This document shows, in pieces, positions 45,560 to 54,900 of a DNA stretch of 64,000 bases. Location: positions 310,001 through 374,000 of the forward strand of contig PBNO01000015.1 in assembly GCA_002723155.1 (NCBI GenBank), read 5' to 3'. A model generated the notes under the pieces. It had not been told where the DNA came from. It made no database searches and saw only the letters and a program-made list of their open reading frames with translations. Within the stretch, counting starts at the first letter, position 1; each line of letters opens with the position of its first letter. The position numbers were made by a program, and so were the translations under genes. Source of the DNA: Ponticaulis sp. Lineage in GTDB: Bacteria; Pseudomonadota; Alphaproteobacteria; Caulobacterales; Hyphomonadaceae.

Positions 45560-46174
45560 TCATCTAGCGTCTACATCATGACGCTTCAGTAAGAATTGAT
45601 CGATGAGCAACAGAATCGCGCCGACGGTAATCCCTGCATCTGCAATATTGAACACATAGGGAAAGCCCAGCCCGAGCCTGCCGTCAAGCAGGTGCTCTGG
45701 CGTAAATATGCTTTCCAATCCAGCCATGAAGCCGGGAAGGGTAAATTCGATCCCAAACCATGGCCCTGAAAAGTCGAAGAAATCGACCACAGCGCCGAAA
45801 CGGATGCGGTCGATCACATTGCCCAGCGCGCCACCAATCACCATCGCGAGCGACAGTGCGGTTACGCGGTGCTTCGCCTGAAGCAGCCAGCCAAGGAACA
45901 GCGCGGATACGCCGAACTGGACCGCCACGAGCGCCCAGCGCGCCCAGCCTTCAGACTGGGCCATGCCAAAGCTGAAACCGCGGTTCCAGACCATTGAGAA
46001 ATCCATCACAGAGGAAATCTCGATCTTGCCGCAAGGCTGGGTGCGATCCAGGCACGCCAGCGCATTGAACACATCCTCGCGCAGCACAAGGTGCTTGGTC
46101 AGCTGGTCGAGAAAAAAGATCACGCCAGCAACCGCAATCGCCCAGACTACGCGGGATACATTCATTTTAGCCAT
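45560..46174 (-). CDS. lspA: Lipoprotein signal peptidase
   Basis: Cuts signal peptides from lipoproteins in the inner membrane. 204 residues against about 160-170 usually. Catalytic aspartates are in GGALGNVIDRIRFGAVVDFF and VFNIADAGITVGA, with four membrane helices. About 30-35 extra residues (TLPGFMAGLESIFTPEHLL and after) lie between the two motifs on the periplasmic side. It overlaps the end of ileS by 8 nt, the classical ileS-lspA order, and serves the many lipoproteins nearby. Confidence 0.95.
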   Translation of the reverse strand: MAKMNVSRVVWAIAVAGVIFFLDQLTKHLVLREDVFNALACLDRTQPCGKIEISSVMDFSMVWNRGFSFGMAQSEGWARWALVAVQFGVSALFLGWLLQAKHRVTALSLAMVIGGALGNVIDRIRFGAVVDFFDFSGPWFGIEFTLPGFMAGLESIFTPEHLLDGRLGLGFPYVFNIADAGITVGAILLLIDQFLLKRHDVDAR

Positions 46175-49100
46175 TCGACTGGTCCCATTCCATCACCGCC
46201 GCGGCATCACGCGGTGTGATATCCGGGAAGTCATCCAGCGCTTCGGCAGGATCGAAATACTTCCAGCTGCGAGCACATTTGCGACCTTCGGCCATTCCCG
46301 GCACAACCGCAACACCCGGCACGTCTTCCATGCGGAAAGCAACGCCCGGCGCTGGTGCGTCGGTCAGAATTGCCTTGGAGGTGATGAAGAGATCAGCTGC
46401 ATCTTCGCCATCGAAAGCACCCAGCAGCTCAGCATCTTCAATGTGAACCACCGGAGCGGCCTCAAGCGACGACCCGATACGCTTCTCGCGGCGCTCAATT
46501 TCCAGCGCACCCGTCACAACGCGGCGGACTTTGAAGATTTTCGCCCACTTCTCAGCGAGTTCATCATTCTTCCAGTCTGCAGGCACATCTTCGAAGGTCA
46601 GAAGGTGCACGCTGTCGGACATGCCAGCCAGATGGCTTGTCTGGAACGCTTCTTCAGTTGTGAACGGCATAACCGGCGCCAGCCAGAGGCAAAGGCGCTT
46701 CAGCAGCTCGTTCATCACCATGCGATTCGCGCGGCGACGCGTAGAGCTGATCGGATCACAGTAGAGCGCATCCTTGCGGATATCGAAGTAAACCGCAGAG
46801 AGGTCCACACCGCAGAAATTGATCAACGCAGACATGATCCGCTTATAGTCAAACTTCTCGTAAGCAGACTTCACCAGAACATCGAGCTCGGAGATGCGGT
46901 GAAGCACCCAGCGCTCCAGACCCGGCATCTCTTCCAGCGGCACGTTCTCGTCTTCTGAATAGCCGTCGAGCGCGCCGAGCAGATAGCGGAACGTGTTCCG
47001 CAGGCGGCGATAGCTTTCCACATTCGCCTTCAGAATCTCGTCAGAAATGCGCAGGTCTTCCGTGAAGTCAGACGTCGCTGTCCAGAGGCGCAGGATTTCG
47101 ATACCGTTCTTCTGGGCAACATCGAGCGGGTTCACCGTATTGCCGATAGACTTCGACATTTTGCGGCCTTCGCCGTCCACGATGAAGCCGTGCGTGACGA
47201 CCGTTTTGTACGGCGCGATGCCACGTGTGGCGCAGCTTTCCAGAAGGGAAGACTGGAACCAGCCGCGGTGCTGGTCAGAGCCTTCCAGATACACGTCAGC
47301 CTGACCGGTCGCGTCATCAATGATGCCACGCTCGCGCAGTGTGAAGGCGTGGGTGGTCCCGGAGTCAAACCAGACGTCCAGAACGTCTGTCACCTTCTCC
47401 CACTCATGAACATTCACGCCCGGGCCGAGCAGGTCGGCTTTCTCAGCGGTGAACCATGCGTCGACGCCACCATTGCGGATGGTTTCGAGGATACGGTCGT
47501 TGATTTCAGACGCTTGCGGCAGAACTGTGTGTGGCTCGCCATCGGCGTTCACGAAGAGTGTAAGCGGCACACCCCAGTTACGCTGACGGGAAATCAGCCA
47601 GTCCGGGCGACCTTCCACCATGGAGCGGATACGGTTGCGACCAACGGCCGGCACAAAATCTGTCTGGTCGATACCGGCCAGCGCTTTGTCACGCAGGGTT
47701 TTGCCATCGCGGTCAGCTTTATCCATCGCGATGAACCATTGCGGTGTCGCGCGGCGGATAACCGGCGCTTTGGAGCGCCATGAGTGCGCATCACGCAGCG
47801 TGGTCATGCCACGGCCAAGCAGCGCGCCGACTTCTGTAAGGGCTTTCAGCACCTCAGGACCAGCCTTGCCGTCCTGTCCGCGCTTCTTGCCAGATGTGCG
47901 GATGATGTCGAGGCCTGCAAAGCGTGGCACGTCCGGACGGTAAGCCCCTTCCGGATCAACGATATCGCGGATTTCCTTGGCCGTGCGGCCAGATCCTAGG
48001 AAGACGATATAGTCATCATCACCGTGCGCTGGCGCGGTGTGAACGAAGCCCGTACCCGCATCATCGGTGACGTGATCACCGGCCAGCATTGGCACTTCAT
48101 GATCCCAGAAGCCTTCGCCAAACTCAGCGCCGTTGAACGGGTGCTTCAGCGTCCAGCCTGTCGGATCGACATCGCTGACACGCGCATATTCAGACACCTT
48201 CGCTGCGCCAAACACGTCAGCGGCAAGGTTATCAGCAACGACCAGTTTTTCGCCAACAACAGCAAATGGTTTGAAGCCCAGTTCTTCCTCGGACATCACA
48301 GCTTTTACCTCATAGAGGCCATAGCTGATCTTCGGGTTGAAGCTGACTGCCTGGTTCGCAGGAATGGTCCAAGGGGTCGTCGTCCAGATGACCACCGACA
48401 CCCCTGAGAAGCCCTCAGGTACCGACATCGAAGGTTTGATATCATACGCGGCAGAAAACTCATTGATGGGGAATTTCACCCAGATCGTTGTCGCCTTACG
48501 GTCGTGATACTCGACCTCGGCTTCGGCGAGCGCGGTTTGTTCCACCGGAGACCACATGATCGGTTTCGCACCGCGATACAGAAGACCGGACATTGCAATG
48601 GTCAGGAATTCAGAAACGATCTTCGCTTCGGATTCAAAACGCATGGTCAGGTATGGTCCGGTGTTCGGATCACCGTCTTTTTCATACCATTCAGCGTTCA
48701 CGCCGAGACGACGGAACTGCTCGCGCTGAACATCGATCCAGTGCGCAGCATATTCACGGCAGGCCGCGCGGAATTCTGAACCGGTCACCTGCTCTTTGGT
48801 TTTGCCTTTGGCGCGGAACTGTTCTTCCACCTTCCACTCGATTGGCAGACCATGGCAGTCCCAACCCGGGATGAAGCCCACGTCATAGCCTGACATCTGG
48901 TGAGAGCGGCAGACAATATCCTTCAGGATTTTGTTCATCGCGGTGCCGAGGTGGATGTCGCCATTCGCGTATGGGGGGCCGTCATGATAGACGAATTTCG
49001 GACGGTCTTTGCTCTCTTCGCGCAGGCGCTCATAAAGCTTCAGCTCATCCCATTTCTCGATCCATTGAGGCTCGGCCTTTGGAAGGCCCGCACGCATCGG

Positions 49101-49175
49101 AAATTCGGTTTTCGGAAGGAAAAGCGTCTCGCGGTAATCGCGTCCGCCTTCGGAGGTGTTGTCTGTATCAGCCAT
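46167..49175 (-). CDS. ileS: Isoleucine-tRNA ligase
   Basis: Charges tRNA-Ile. 1002 residues. Class I motifs: PPYANGDIHLGTAMNKILKD (HIGH equivalent HLGT) and EGRKMSKSIGNTVNP (KMSKS). The editing domain lies between (WTTTPWTIPANQAV). The C-terminal zinc knuckle found in E. coli is reduced to KCARSWKYFD followed by FPDITPRDAAAV, with only one cysteine; I believe this is normal in alphaproteobacteria. ileS is followed by lspA with an 8-nt overlap. Confidence 0.97.
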   Translation of the reverse strand: MADTDNTSEGGRDYRETLFLPKTEFPMRAGLPKAEPQWIEKWDELKLYERLREESKDRPKFVYHDGPPYANGDIHLGTAMNKILKDIVCRSHQMSGYDVGFIPGWDCHGLPIEWKVEEQFRAKGKTKEQVTGSEFRAACREYAAHWIDVQREQFRRLGVNAEWYEKDGDPNTGPYLTMRFESEAKIVSEFLTIAMSGLLYRGAKPIMWSPVEQTALAEAEVEYHDRKATTIWVKFPINEFSAAYDIKPSMSVPEGFSGVSVVIWTTTPWTIPANQAVSFNPKISYGLYEVKAVMSEEELGFKPFAVVGEKLVVADNLAADVFGAAKVSEYARVSDVDPTGWTLKHPFNGAEFGEGFWDHEVPMLAGDHVTDDAGTGFVHTAPAHGDDDYIVFLGSGRTAKEIRDIVDPEGAYRPDVPRFAGLDIIRTSGKKRGQDGKAGPEVLKALTEVGALLGRGMTTLRDAHSWRSKAPVIRRATPQWFIAMDKADRDGKTLRDKALAGIDQTDFVPAVGRNRIRSMVEGRPDWLISRQRNWGVPLTLFVNADGEPHTVLPQASEINDRILETIRNGGVDAWFTAEKADLLGPGVNVHEWEKVTDVLDVWFDSGTTHAFTLRERGIIDDATGQADVYLEGSDQHRGWFQSSLLESCATRGIAPYKTVVTHGFIVDGEGRKMSKSIGNTVNPLDVAQKNGIEILRLWTATSDFTEDLRISDEILKANVESYRRLRNTFRYLLGALDGYSEDENVPLEEMPGLERWVLHRISELDVLVKSAYEKFDYKRIMSALINFCGVDLSAVYFDIRKDALYCDPISSTRRRANRMVMNELLKRLCLWLAPVMPFTTEEAFQTSHLAGMSDSVHLLTFEDVPADWKNDELAEKWAKIFKVRRVVTGALEIERREKRIGSSLEAAPVVHIEDAELLGAFDGEDAADLFITSKAILTDAPAPGVAFRMEDVPGVAVVPGMAEGRKCARSWKYFDPAEALDDFPDITPRDAAAVMEWDQSNG

Positions 49176-49362
49176 AGTTCGGTTGTCTTCAATCAGCAGC
49201 AGGTTGTTCTTTGAAAATTGGGAGCAAAAACAAATACCCCGACCGCGAGCTGTGGTTCAGCTGACGGCCGGGCCGCTAATTCGAATGACATATATCAGAG
49301 CGGCGCATTGCATGGGCGATGCGTTAGCAGGGTTAGTCGGGGTTGTCGACTTTCAAACACAA

Positions 49363-50715
49363 TTAGTCTGGCCGACGATCCAACAGGAGATCACCGGGCT
49401 CTAACGGAAACACCGTTCCGGTCACTTCAGGGTATGGGTATATGGTTGGCCCCCACCAAGAAAGCACACGCTTATCTGTAAGACGGCCGCTTGCGTCGAC
49501 CTTGTAAAGAATAGATTGGTCATCGACGCCATCGACGTACAATTCAATCCAGCAGTCAGACGTCTCATTCAGAAAAAAGCGGTCACGTGTGGCGCTTCTT
49601 TCCTCACGATATAATGGAAAACTATAATAGGCACTCAAAGCGGCGTTCACATGCCGCTCACACATGTCCGAAGACCGTGCAGCGAACCAAGTCTGTCCAT
49701 CAATTTCGATTTGGTAGTTAGAGGGATAATCGAGGCTGACTGGAAAGACCTGCTCCAAAAAAGCATCAATCCGATCAGCCACCTCAGAGGCATAGGGATC
49801 AAACAGCCAGAAGGTATGGAACATGTCTTCATAGCTATAGAACTCGTACGGTATATCACGCGCGGTGAGCCATGCCTCGACTGAGAGATGCCCTTCTGTA
49901 AAACGTGGATTTCCGCTGGATATGATGAGCGTTGGCGGCGCATCCTCAGAGAGATGCACCACCGGGCTTGCCTCTACCCAGAGCTCCGTCGCGGTTTCGT
50001 ATGCACCGCCAACCCAGAGGGCGACGCCCGAGTTTGCGCCAGCACGGTTTTCATACTGCAGCGCGAGATCAGTTCTGAAATCGAGCACCCCATCCATATC
50101 GATGACGGCAGCAACGCTGGTATCGTCGCCCGCGTCAGACCGGAAAAGGGTTTCTCCTGACGAGAAGCCGAGAAGCGCGGCCATATGGCCACCTGATGAG
50201 CCGCCCGCAATGGCGACCGCAGCCGGATCAATTTCTAACTCTTCTGCATTGTCCTTCACCCACACGATCAGATCATTGAGATCGACAAGCCCTGTCGGAT
50301 ATGGCGCTTCGACAGAGAGGCGATATTCAGGCGTGAAGACGGTATAACCGCGCTGGGCAAGAAGATTTGCCAGAAGAAACATGTGAGACTTGTTGCCAGA
50401 CCGCCAGGCCCCGCCATGCACAAGAATGACCGCGCGCCCGTTTCGCACCTCTTCAGATGGCCCGAACACATCGACATGCAGCTTGCGACCGTCCTCTTCT
50501 TTATAGAGGCGGTCAAAACTGACGCTTTGGCCGTGCGCAAAGGTAAGCGTCGGCCATTCAATCTCCGGATGGGTTTCCACATTGCGATAATAGCGCTGAT
50601 CAACAGTGTAAAAATCCATGAGCGGAATAGCGTCCTGCGCACTCGCGGAGGACATGCACGCACTGCCCATACTTGTGAGAACGGCGAGCGCGCAAATACA
50701 TACAATATGTCTCAT
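49363..50715 (-). CDS. Secreted alpha/beta hydrolase (BD-FAE / acetyl-esterase type)
   Basis: 450 residues with a signal peptide (MRHIVCICALAVLTSMGSAC, which may alternatively be a lipobox). The oxyanion motif is ILVHGGAWRSGNKS, the nucleophile is in AIAGGSSGGHMAALLG, and the His is in EDMFHTFWLFDP. About 130 C-terminal residues after the hydrolase core form an extra domain with three cysteines (SDMCERHVN, SDCWIELYVDGVDDQSI) that I do not recognise. ATG 50713-50715 with GGAGA 6 nt upstream; the frame open to 50898 precedes the signal and is ignored. Confidence 0.87.
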   Translation of the reverse strand: MRHIVCICALAVLTSMGSACMSSASAQDAIPLMDFYTVDQRYYRNVETHPEIEWPTLTFAHGQSVSFDRLYKEEDGRKLHVDVFGPSEEVRNGRAVILVHGGAWRSGNKSHMFLLANLLAQRGYTVFTPEYRLSVEAPYPTGLVDLNDLIVWVKDNAEELEIDPAAVAIAGGSSGGHMAALLGFSSGETLFRSDAGDDTSVAAVIDMDGVLDFRTDLALQYENRAGANSGVALWVGGAYETATELWVEASPVVHLSEDAPPTLIISSGNPRFTEGHLSVEAWLTARDIPYEFYSYEDMFHTFWLFDPYASEVADRIDAFLEQVFPVSLDYPSNYQIEIDGQTWFAARSSDMCERHVNAALSAYYSFPLYREERSATRDRFFLNETSDCWIELYVDGVDDQSILYKVDASGRLTDKRVLSWWGPTIYPYPEVTGTVFPLEPGDLLLDRRPD

Positions 50716-50776
50716 ACTAGTTCTCCGTCGCGTCAGAACGGGTGCCTCTAAACCTGTCCTGACATTTTGACCGCCT

Positions 50777-51928
50777 TTAGCGTGATGGCCAGTTGAAGGT
50801 AACAGGGTCCGCGCCTTCAACCTGCGTTTCGCCCCAATCCTTAGACAGCTCCAGCAATTGACCGCCTTCACCGGCAAGGATTTCGACGAGGTGAGCATTA
50901 TGACTCACCACAATCATCTGGCAGTCCTCAGACGCTCTCAGGATCAACCTGCCAAGTGCTGGTATCAGCTCCGAGTGCAAGCTGGTTTCCGGCTCGTTCA
51001 GCACCATAAGCTGAGGTGGACGCGGCGTGAGCAAGGCAGCTGCCAGCAGAAGGAATCGCAACGTGCCATCGGACAGCTCTGCCGTTCGAAGTGAGCGCAG
51101 CATTCCCGGCTGTTTCAGAACGATGTCAAACAGACCGCCCTGCTGAAGAATTTCTACGCGGCTGCCCGGAAACGCATCTTCAATCGCGTGCTCAAACGCA
51201 TCACCATCACCAATTTCCCGGATCGTCGCGATGGCTGCTGCAAGGTCTGATCCGTCTTCCGCCAGGGCGAAGGTGCGTGTTCCGACATGGGGCGTCCGAC
51301 ATGGCGCATATTTGTCGGTGCGCAGTTGATCATAGAAACGCCAGCCACGCATACGCTCGCGAAGCTCAATAAGTTCCGGCGTAGTTGAAGCATCAGCGGC
51401 GTAGGTCAGCATACTGTCATATGAGGCAAGATCGGTTTTGATGGAGACCCGCTCCCCACTACTGCCGAGCGCTGTTACCAAAGGGCCATTCCGTTGTGCC
51501 AGCACATTAGCGCGGCGCAGAACCGGCCCCGCCCAGACAACTTCAGTCTTAATGTCAGGATCGCTGAGGAAGACGGTTCCTCCGCCTATCGGCACGCCAA
51601 GATCTATGGCGTAGCCGAAGTCTTCGCTGGCGAACCCGAGCTTGAGCGAAATGGTTTGCTTGCGAACCGTTCCTTCCAGTTCATGCTCACCGCGTTTCAC
51701 TGACTGAGCGATTGATTCAGGACCAGCCCAAATCGTGGAGGATAGTCCGCCCTCATTTGCGAGCGCGCTAATCACCCGCCCCTGCCCGACTGACGCAAGG
51801 AGCTGAAGCGAGCGATACAGGCTGGACTTACCACTGCCATTTGGACCGGTAATGACATTCAGGCGCTCCAGAGGGAGCCGGATATTGCGCAGCGAGCGAT
51901 AGTCTTTGACGGCAAATGAGATCAGCAT
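50777..51928 (-). CDS. Stand-alone AAA/SMC-like ATPase
   Basis: 383 residues. Walker A is GPNGSGKSSLYRSLQ, ABC-type signature in AELSDGTLRFLLLAA, Walker B LMVLNEPETSLHSE and a switch His in IVVSHNAHLVEIL. It belongs with RecF/OLD-like AAA_21 ATPases, but no nuclease (TOPRIM) domain follows and neighbours do not supply one. A TTG three codons upstream is possible. Known relatives occur both in house-keeping and in anti-phage systems; role unknown. Confidence 0.85.
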   Translation of the reverse strand: MLISFAVKDYRSLRNIRLPLERLNVITGPNGSGKSSLYRSLQLLASVGQGRVISALANEGGLSSTIWAGPESIAQSVKRGEHELEGTVRKQTISLKLGFASEDFGYAIDLGVPIGGGTVFLSDPDIKTEVVWAGPVLRRANVLAQRNGPLVTALGSSGERVSIKTDLASYDSMLTYAADASTTPELIELRERMRGWRFYDQLRTDKYAPCRTPHVGTRTFALAEDGSDLAAAIATIREIGDGDAFEHAIEDAFPGSRVEILQQGGLFDIVLKQPGMLRSLRTAELSDGTLRFLLLAAALLTPRPPQLMVLNEPETSLHSELIPALGRLILRASEDCQMIVVSHNAHLVEILAGEGGQLLELSKDWGETQVEGADPVTFNWPSR

Positions 51929-51990
51929 AAGAGGCAATCTAAAGAAGAATCATGACACTATTTCTTCGAACAGATTGCCTCTGTTCGGAA

Positions 51991-52779
51991 CTATCGCAAA
52001 CGCGCGCCGCCATCGACGGGGATAATCGCGCCGGTGATATATGCGCCTGACGGGCCTGCAAGGAACAGCGCCGTGCCGGCGATATCTTCATCCTGCCCCC
52101 AGCGTTTGAGCGGGATGCCTTCGACTTCCGCGTCATAGCGCTCTTTATCATTCATGACGTATTCGGTCATTTTGGACGGGAAGCGGCCCGGCGCGATGGC
52201 GTTGGACGTAATGTTCTTAGGCGCAAGCTCCAGCGCCATCATCTGCGTGAACTGATGCACCGCGCCTTTAGAGAGGCCATAAGGATATGCGCCGAGCGTC
52301 GAACAAACTTCACCCGCAATGGAGCCGATATTGATCAGGCGCGCTGGGTCTTCGTGCGTGCCAGCCGCGTCCATCAGATCGACCAGTTCACCTGTAAGAT
52401 AGAATGGCGTTTTGACATTGAGGTCGAATACCTTGTCCCAGCCCTTTTCAGGAAAGCCGGTCAGAGGCCCGCCCCATGCCGCGCCGGAATTGTTGACGAG
52501 AATGTGCAACTTGCCTTCGCGCGCCTTAATCTCGTCTGCCAGCGCTTTCACCCCCTCAACCGTCGCAAGGTTTGCCGGAATGGCGATGCATTTACCTTCA
52601 GGGGAGAGCTCTTTCGCTGTTGCCTCAAGCGCCTCAGCGTCACGCGATGCAATATAAACTTTGGCCGCGCCTGCGGCGAGAAAGCCCTCAGCGATAGATT
52701 TGCCAAGGCCACGGCCACCGCCTGTGACCAGCGCCACTTTGCCATTTACATTGAATACGTTTGGAACTGTCAGGCTCAT
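51991..52779 (-). CDS. SDR family oxidoreductase
   Basis: 262 residues. Cofactor motif LVTGGGRGLGKSIAEGF, LVNNSGAAWGG, catalytic Ser in INIGSIAGE, and Tyr/Lys in YPYGLSKGAVHQF. The end GAYITGAIIPVDGGARL is typical. The order resembles FabG- or gluconate-dehydrogenase-like members; the substrate is not deducible. GGGGAGA ribosome site upstream of ATG 52777-52779. Confidence 0.92.
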   Translation of the reverse strand: MSLTVPNVFNVNGKVALVTGGGRGLGKSIAEGFLAAGAAKVYIASRDAEALEATAKELSPEGKCIAIPANLATVEGVKALADEIKAREGKLHILVNNSGAAWGGPLTGFPEKGWDKVFDLNVKTPFYLTGELVDLMDAAGTHEDPARLINIGSIAGEVCSTLGAYPYGLSKGAVHQFTQMMALELAPKNITSNAIAPGRFPSKMTEYVMNDKERYDAEVEGIPLKRWGQDEDIAGTALFLAGPSGAYITGAIIPVDGGARLR

Positions 52780-52885
52780 GATTGTCTCCCCGCGAGCGAT
52801 ATTATGTTAGCTCGCCTATCTTTAAGTCGGCGCAGCGGGGAAGAACAGACACCTTCTATATAAGATGGGCTTTATAACGCGGGAA

Positions 52886-53860
52886 TTATTCCGGCTTCGG
52901 CAGAGCAGAGACAGATAGAGACCCGCCAGACATGGCTTTGAGGCTTTGCTTGGCATCGGCCGCATCGGCAGCGATCTGCAGGGTCAGCGCTTCAAAACTG
53001 TCGAACTTCTTTTCACGGCGCAGAAAATCGACGAGCGCGACAGTCATCTGCTTGCCGTAAATCTCTTCGTCGAAATCGAATAAATGCGTCTCAAGAAGCG
53101 GATCGCGCAGGCCTGTCGTTGGCGTACGACCAAAATTGGCGACACCAGCGCGCCATTTGTCCTCGCCCTCAATCTGCGCCCAGACGGCATAAACGCCGTG
53201 CATTGGCTGGATCAGATCACCGAGACGCATATTCGCAGTCGGGAAGGAAATCGTGCGGCCGCGCTGTTCGCCCATTTCAACGGTGCCGGTTGCCCGCCAA
53301 TAGCGACCGAGCAAATGGCCCGCCGTTTCCGGTTTGCCTTCCTGCAGCGCTGTGCGGATCGCCGTCGACGATATCTTGGTGAAACCGTCTGTAATCCGTT
53401 CCTGCACAGAGAAAGAGAAGCCATAGGTTTTGGCGAGCGTGGCAAGCGTATTCACATCGCCTTCGCGCCCGCGACCGAAACGGAAATCGAATCCTACGGA
53501 GAGATGTTTCAGCTTCAGGCCTTCGACCAGCACATCGCGCACGAAAGCCTCAGGTGACATCTGAGACACCTCTTTATTGAAAGGGAGCTCGTAAATAATG
53601 TCGACGCCATGTTCGCGCAGCGCGTCACGGCGTGTTTCCGGCGTCATAATCCGGAAGGGTGTACCTTCCGGCTGAAAATACATCCGCGGCGGTGGTTCAA
53701 AAATCAGAACACCCAGCGGCACATCTTTAGCGCGCGCGATTTCGCCCGCACTGTCGATCACCGCGACATGGCCTTCATGCACACCATCAAAATTGCCCAG
53801 AGCGACTGCTGCGCCCTGTGCCTCTTCCGGTACATTTCTGAAATCTGAGATCACCGCCAT
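52886..53860 (-). CDS. ribF: Bifunctional riboflavin kinase / FAD synthetase
   Basis: Makes FMN, then FAD, from riboflavin. 324 residues. N-terminal nucleotidyltransferase with LGNFDGVHEGHVAVID, and C-terminal kinase with QRGRTISFPTANMRL (PTAN motif) and HLFDFDEEIYGKQMTV. It is preceded on the same strand by the MaoC gene, 6 nt away, probably co-transcribed. Confidence 0.96.
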   Translation of the reverse strand: MAVISDFRNVPEEAQGAAVALGNFDGVHEGHVAVIDSAGEIARAKDVPLGVLIFEPPPRMYFQPEGTPFRIMTPETRRDALREHGVDIIYELPFNKEVSQMSPEAFVRDVLVEGLKLKHLSVGFDFRFGRGREGDVNTLATLAKTYGFSFSVQERITDGFTKISSTAIRTALQEGKPETAGHLLGRYWRATGTVEMGEQRGRTISFPTANMRLGDLIQPMHGVYAVWAQIEGEDKWRAGVANFGRTPTTGLRDPLLETHLFDFDEEIYGKQMTVALVDFLRREKKFDSFEALTLQIAADAADAKQSLKAMSGGSLSVSALPKPE

Positions 53861-53866
53861 CGGGAA

Positions 53867-54298
53867 TTATTTATCGCGGCTAGGAACCATGACCTTGGCT
53901 TCGCCCGCAACAACCTTACGGCCATTGACCGAACACTGAACTTTCAGCGTCACGCGATTGCCCTTTTCAAACATCTCGGAAACCTCTGCACGCGCAGTGA
54001 CTTCATCACCAATGCGAACCGGACGTTTGAACTGAAGTGCGAGGTCGGTAAAGATAGCGCCAGGGCCTGGCAGGTCATTACCAAGAATACCTGAAATATA
54101 GGATGCGGTCAGAGCGCCGTGCGCAATACGACCTTTAAAGATTGTGCCCTGCGCAAACTCTTCATCCATGTGAAGTGGATTTCTGTCCCCAGAAACAGTT
54201 GCGAACATCTCGATGTCTTCTTCAGAAATCGTGTGATGCGTCTCGTGACTCATCCCAATTTCGAGATCTTCGAAACATTTTCCCTCGTATTTTGCCAC
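53867..54298 (-). CDS. MaoC family dehydratase ((R)-specific enoyl-CoA hydratase type)
   Basis: 143 residues, single hot-dog domain. The hydratase motif is FATVSGDRNPLHMDEEFA (Asp and His catalytic) followed by FKGRIAHGALTASYISG. It adds water to enoyl-CoA, giving (R)-3-hydroxyacyl-CoA as in PhaJ; substrate length unknown. It is upstream of ribF on the same strand with a 6-nt gap. Confidence 0.92.
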   Translation of the reverse strand: MAKYEGKCFEDLEIGMSHETHHTISEEDIEMFATVSGDRNPLHMDEEFAQGTIFKGRIAHGALTASYISGILGNDLPGPGAIFTDLALQFKRPVRIGDEVTARAEVSEMFEKGNRVTLKVQCSVNGRKVVAGEAKVMVPSRDK

Positions 54299-54410
54299 CT
54301 TTGAACTCCACGTTAAAAATCTGACCGTCGCGGTTTACCGTTTATTTGCGGCAATGCGCTAGTCCTAGGACATAACAAATTGGATTTGGATGATCCTGGG
54401 GTAAAAAAGA

Positions 54411-54803
54411 ATGGCTGTTGATCTGTCTATGCCGGTACTCGTAGTTGATGACTACAAGACCATGATACGTATTATTCGCAACCTGCTTAAGCAGCTGGGC
54501 TTCGAGAATGTCGAAGATGCAGCTGACGGTCAGGAAGCGCTGGAAAAAATGAAAAACGCTGACCAGAAATTCGGTCTCGTTATTTCAGACTGGAACATGG
54601 AGCCGATGACTGGCTACGAACTTCTCCGCGAAGTCCGTGCCGATGACGGCCTCAAAGCGACGCCATTCATTATGGTAACAGCAGAATCCAAAACGGAAAA
54701 CGTAGTCGCCGCGAAACGCGCCGGCGTAAACAACTACATCGTTAAGCCGTTTAACGCTGCCACGCTGAAGTCAAAAATCGCCGCTGTTATTGGTGATTTC
54801 TAA
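54411..54803 (+). CDS. cheY: CheY-like single-domain response regulator
   Basis: 130 residues, receiver domain only. Acidic pocket VLVVDDYKTM, phosphorylation Asp in GLVISDWNMEPMTG, Thr in IMVTAESKTENV, Lys in NYIVKPFNAATL. It likely binds the flagellar switch when phosphorylated by a CheA not in this window. The cheZ gene follows 97 nt later on the same strand, so the pair forms a phosphorylation/dephosphorylation unit. A 10-bp palindrome GTCCTAGGAC (54362-54371) lies in the upstream region. Confidence 0.92.
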   Translation: MAVDLSMPVLVVDDYKTMIRIIRNLLKQLGFENVEDAADGQEALEKMKNADQKFGLVISDWNMEPMTGYELLREVRADDGLKATPFIMVTAESKTENVVAAKRAGVNNYIVKPFNAATLKSKIAAVIGDF

Positions 54804-54900
54804 ATCCCGCAGTTCGTTTTGCCGTCTGCTCATGTGGACATAAGTGCACGGACCGCCTGCCTCGTCAGACCGGAACGTGCCAATAAAAAAGGAAAACAAC

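Noticed and set aside
49251..49362. Possible element in the gap between ileS and the esterase
   Set aside because: No repeat, hairpin with T-run or coding frame found; probably only the ileS promoter region.
54362..54371. Palindrome GTCCTAGGAC upstream of the CheY-like gene
   Set aside because: Ten bases only, with no known regulator consensus; too weak to call an operator.
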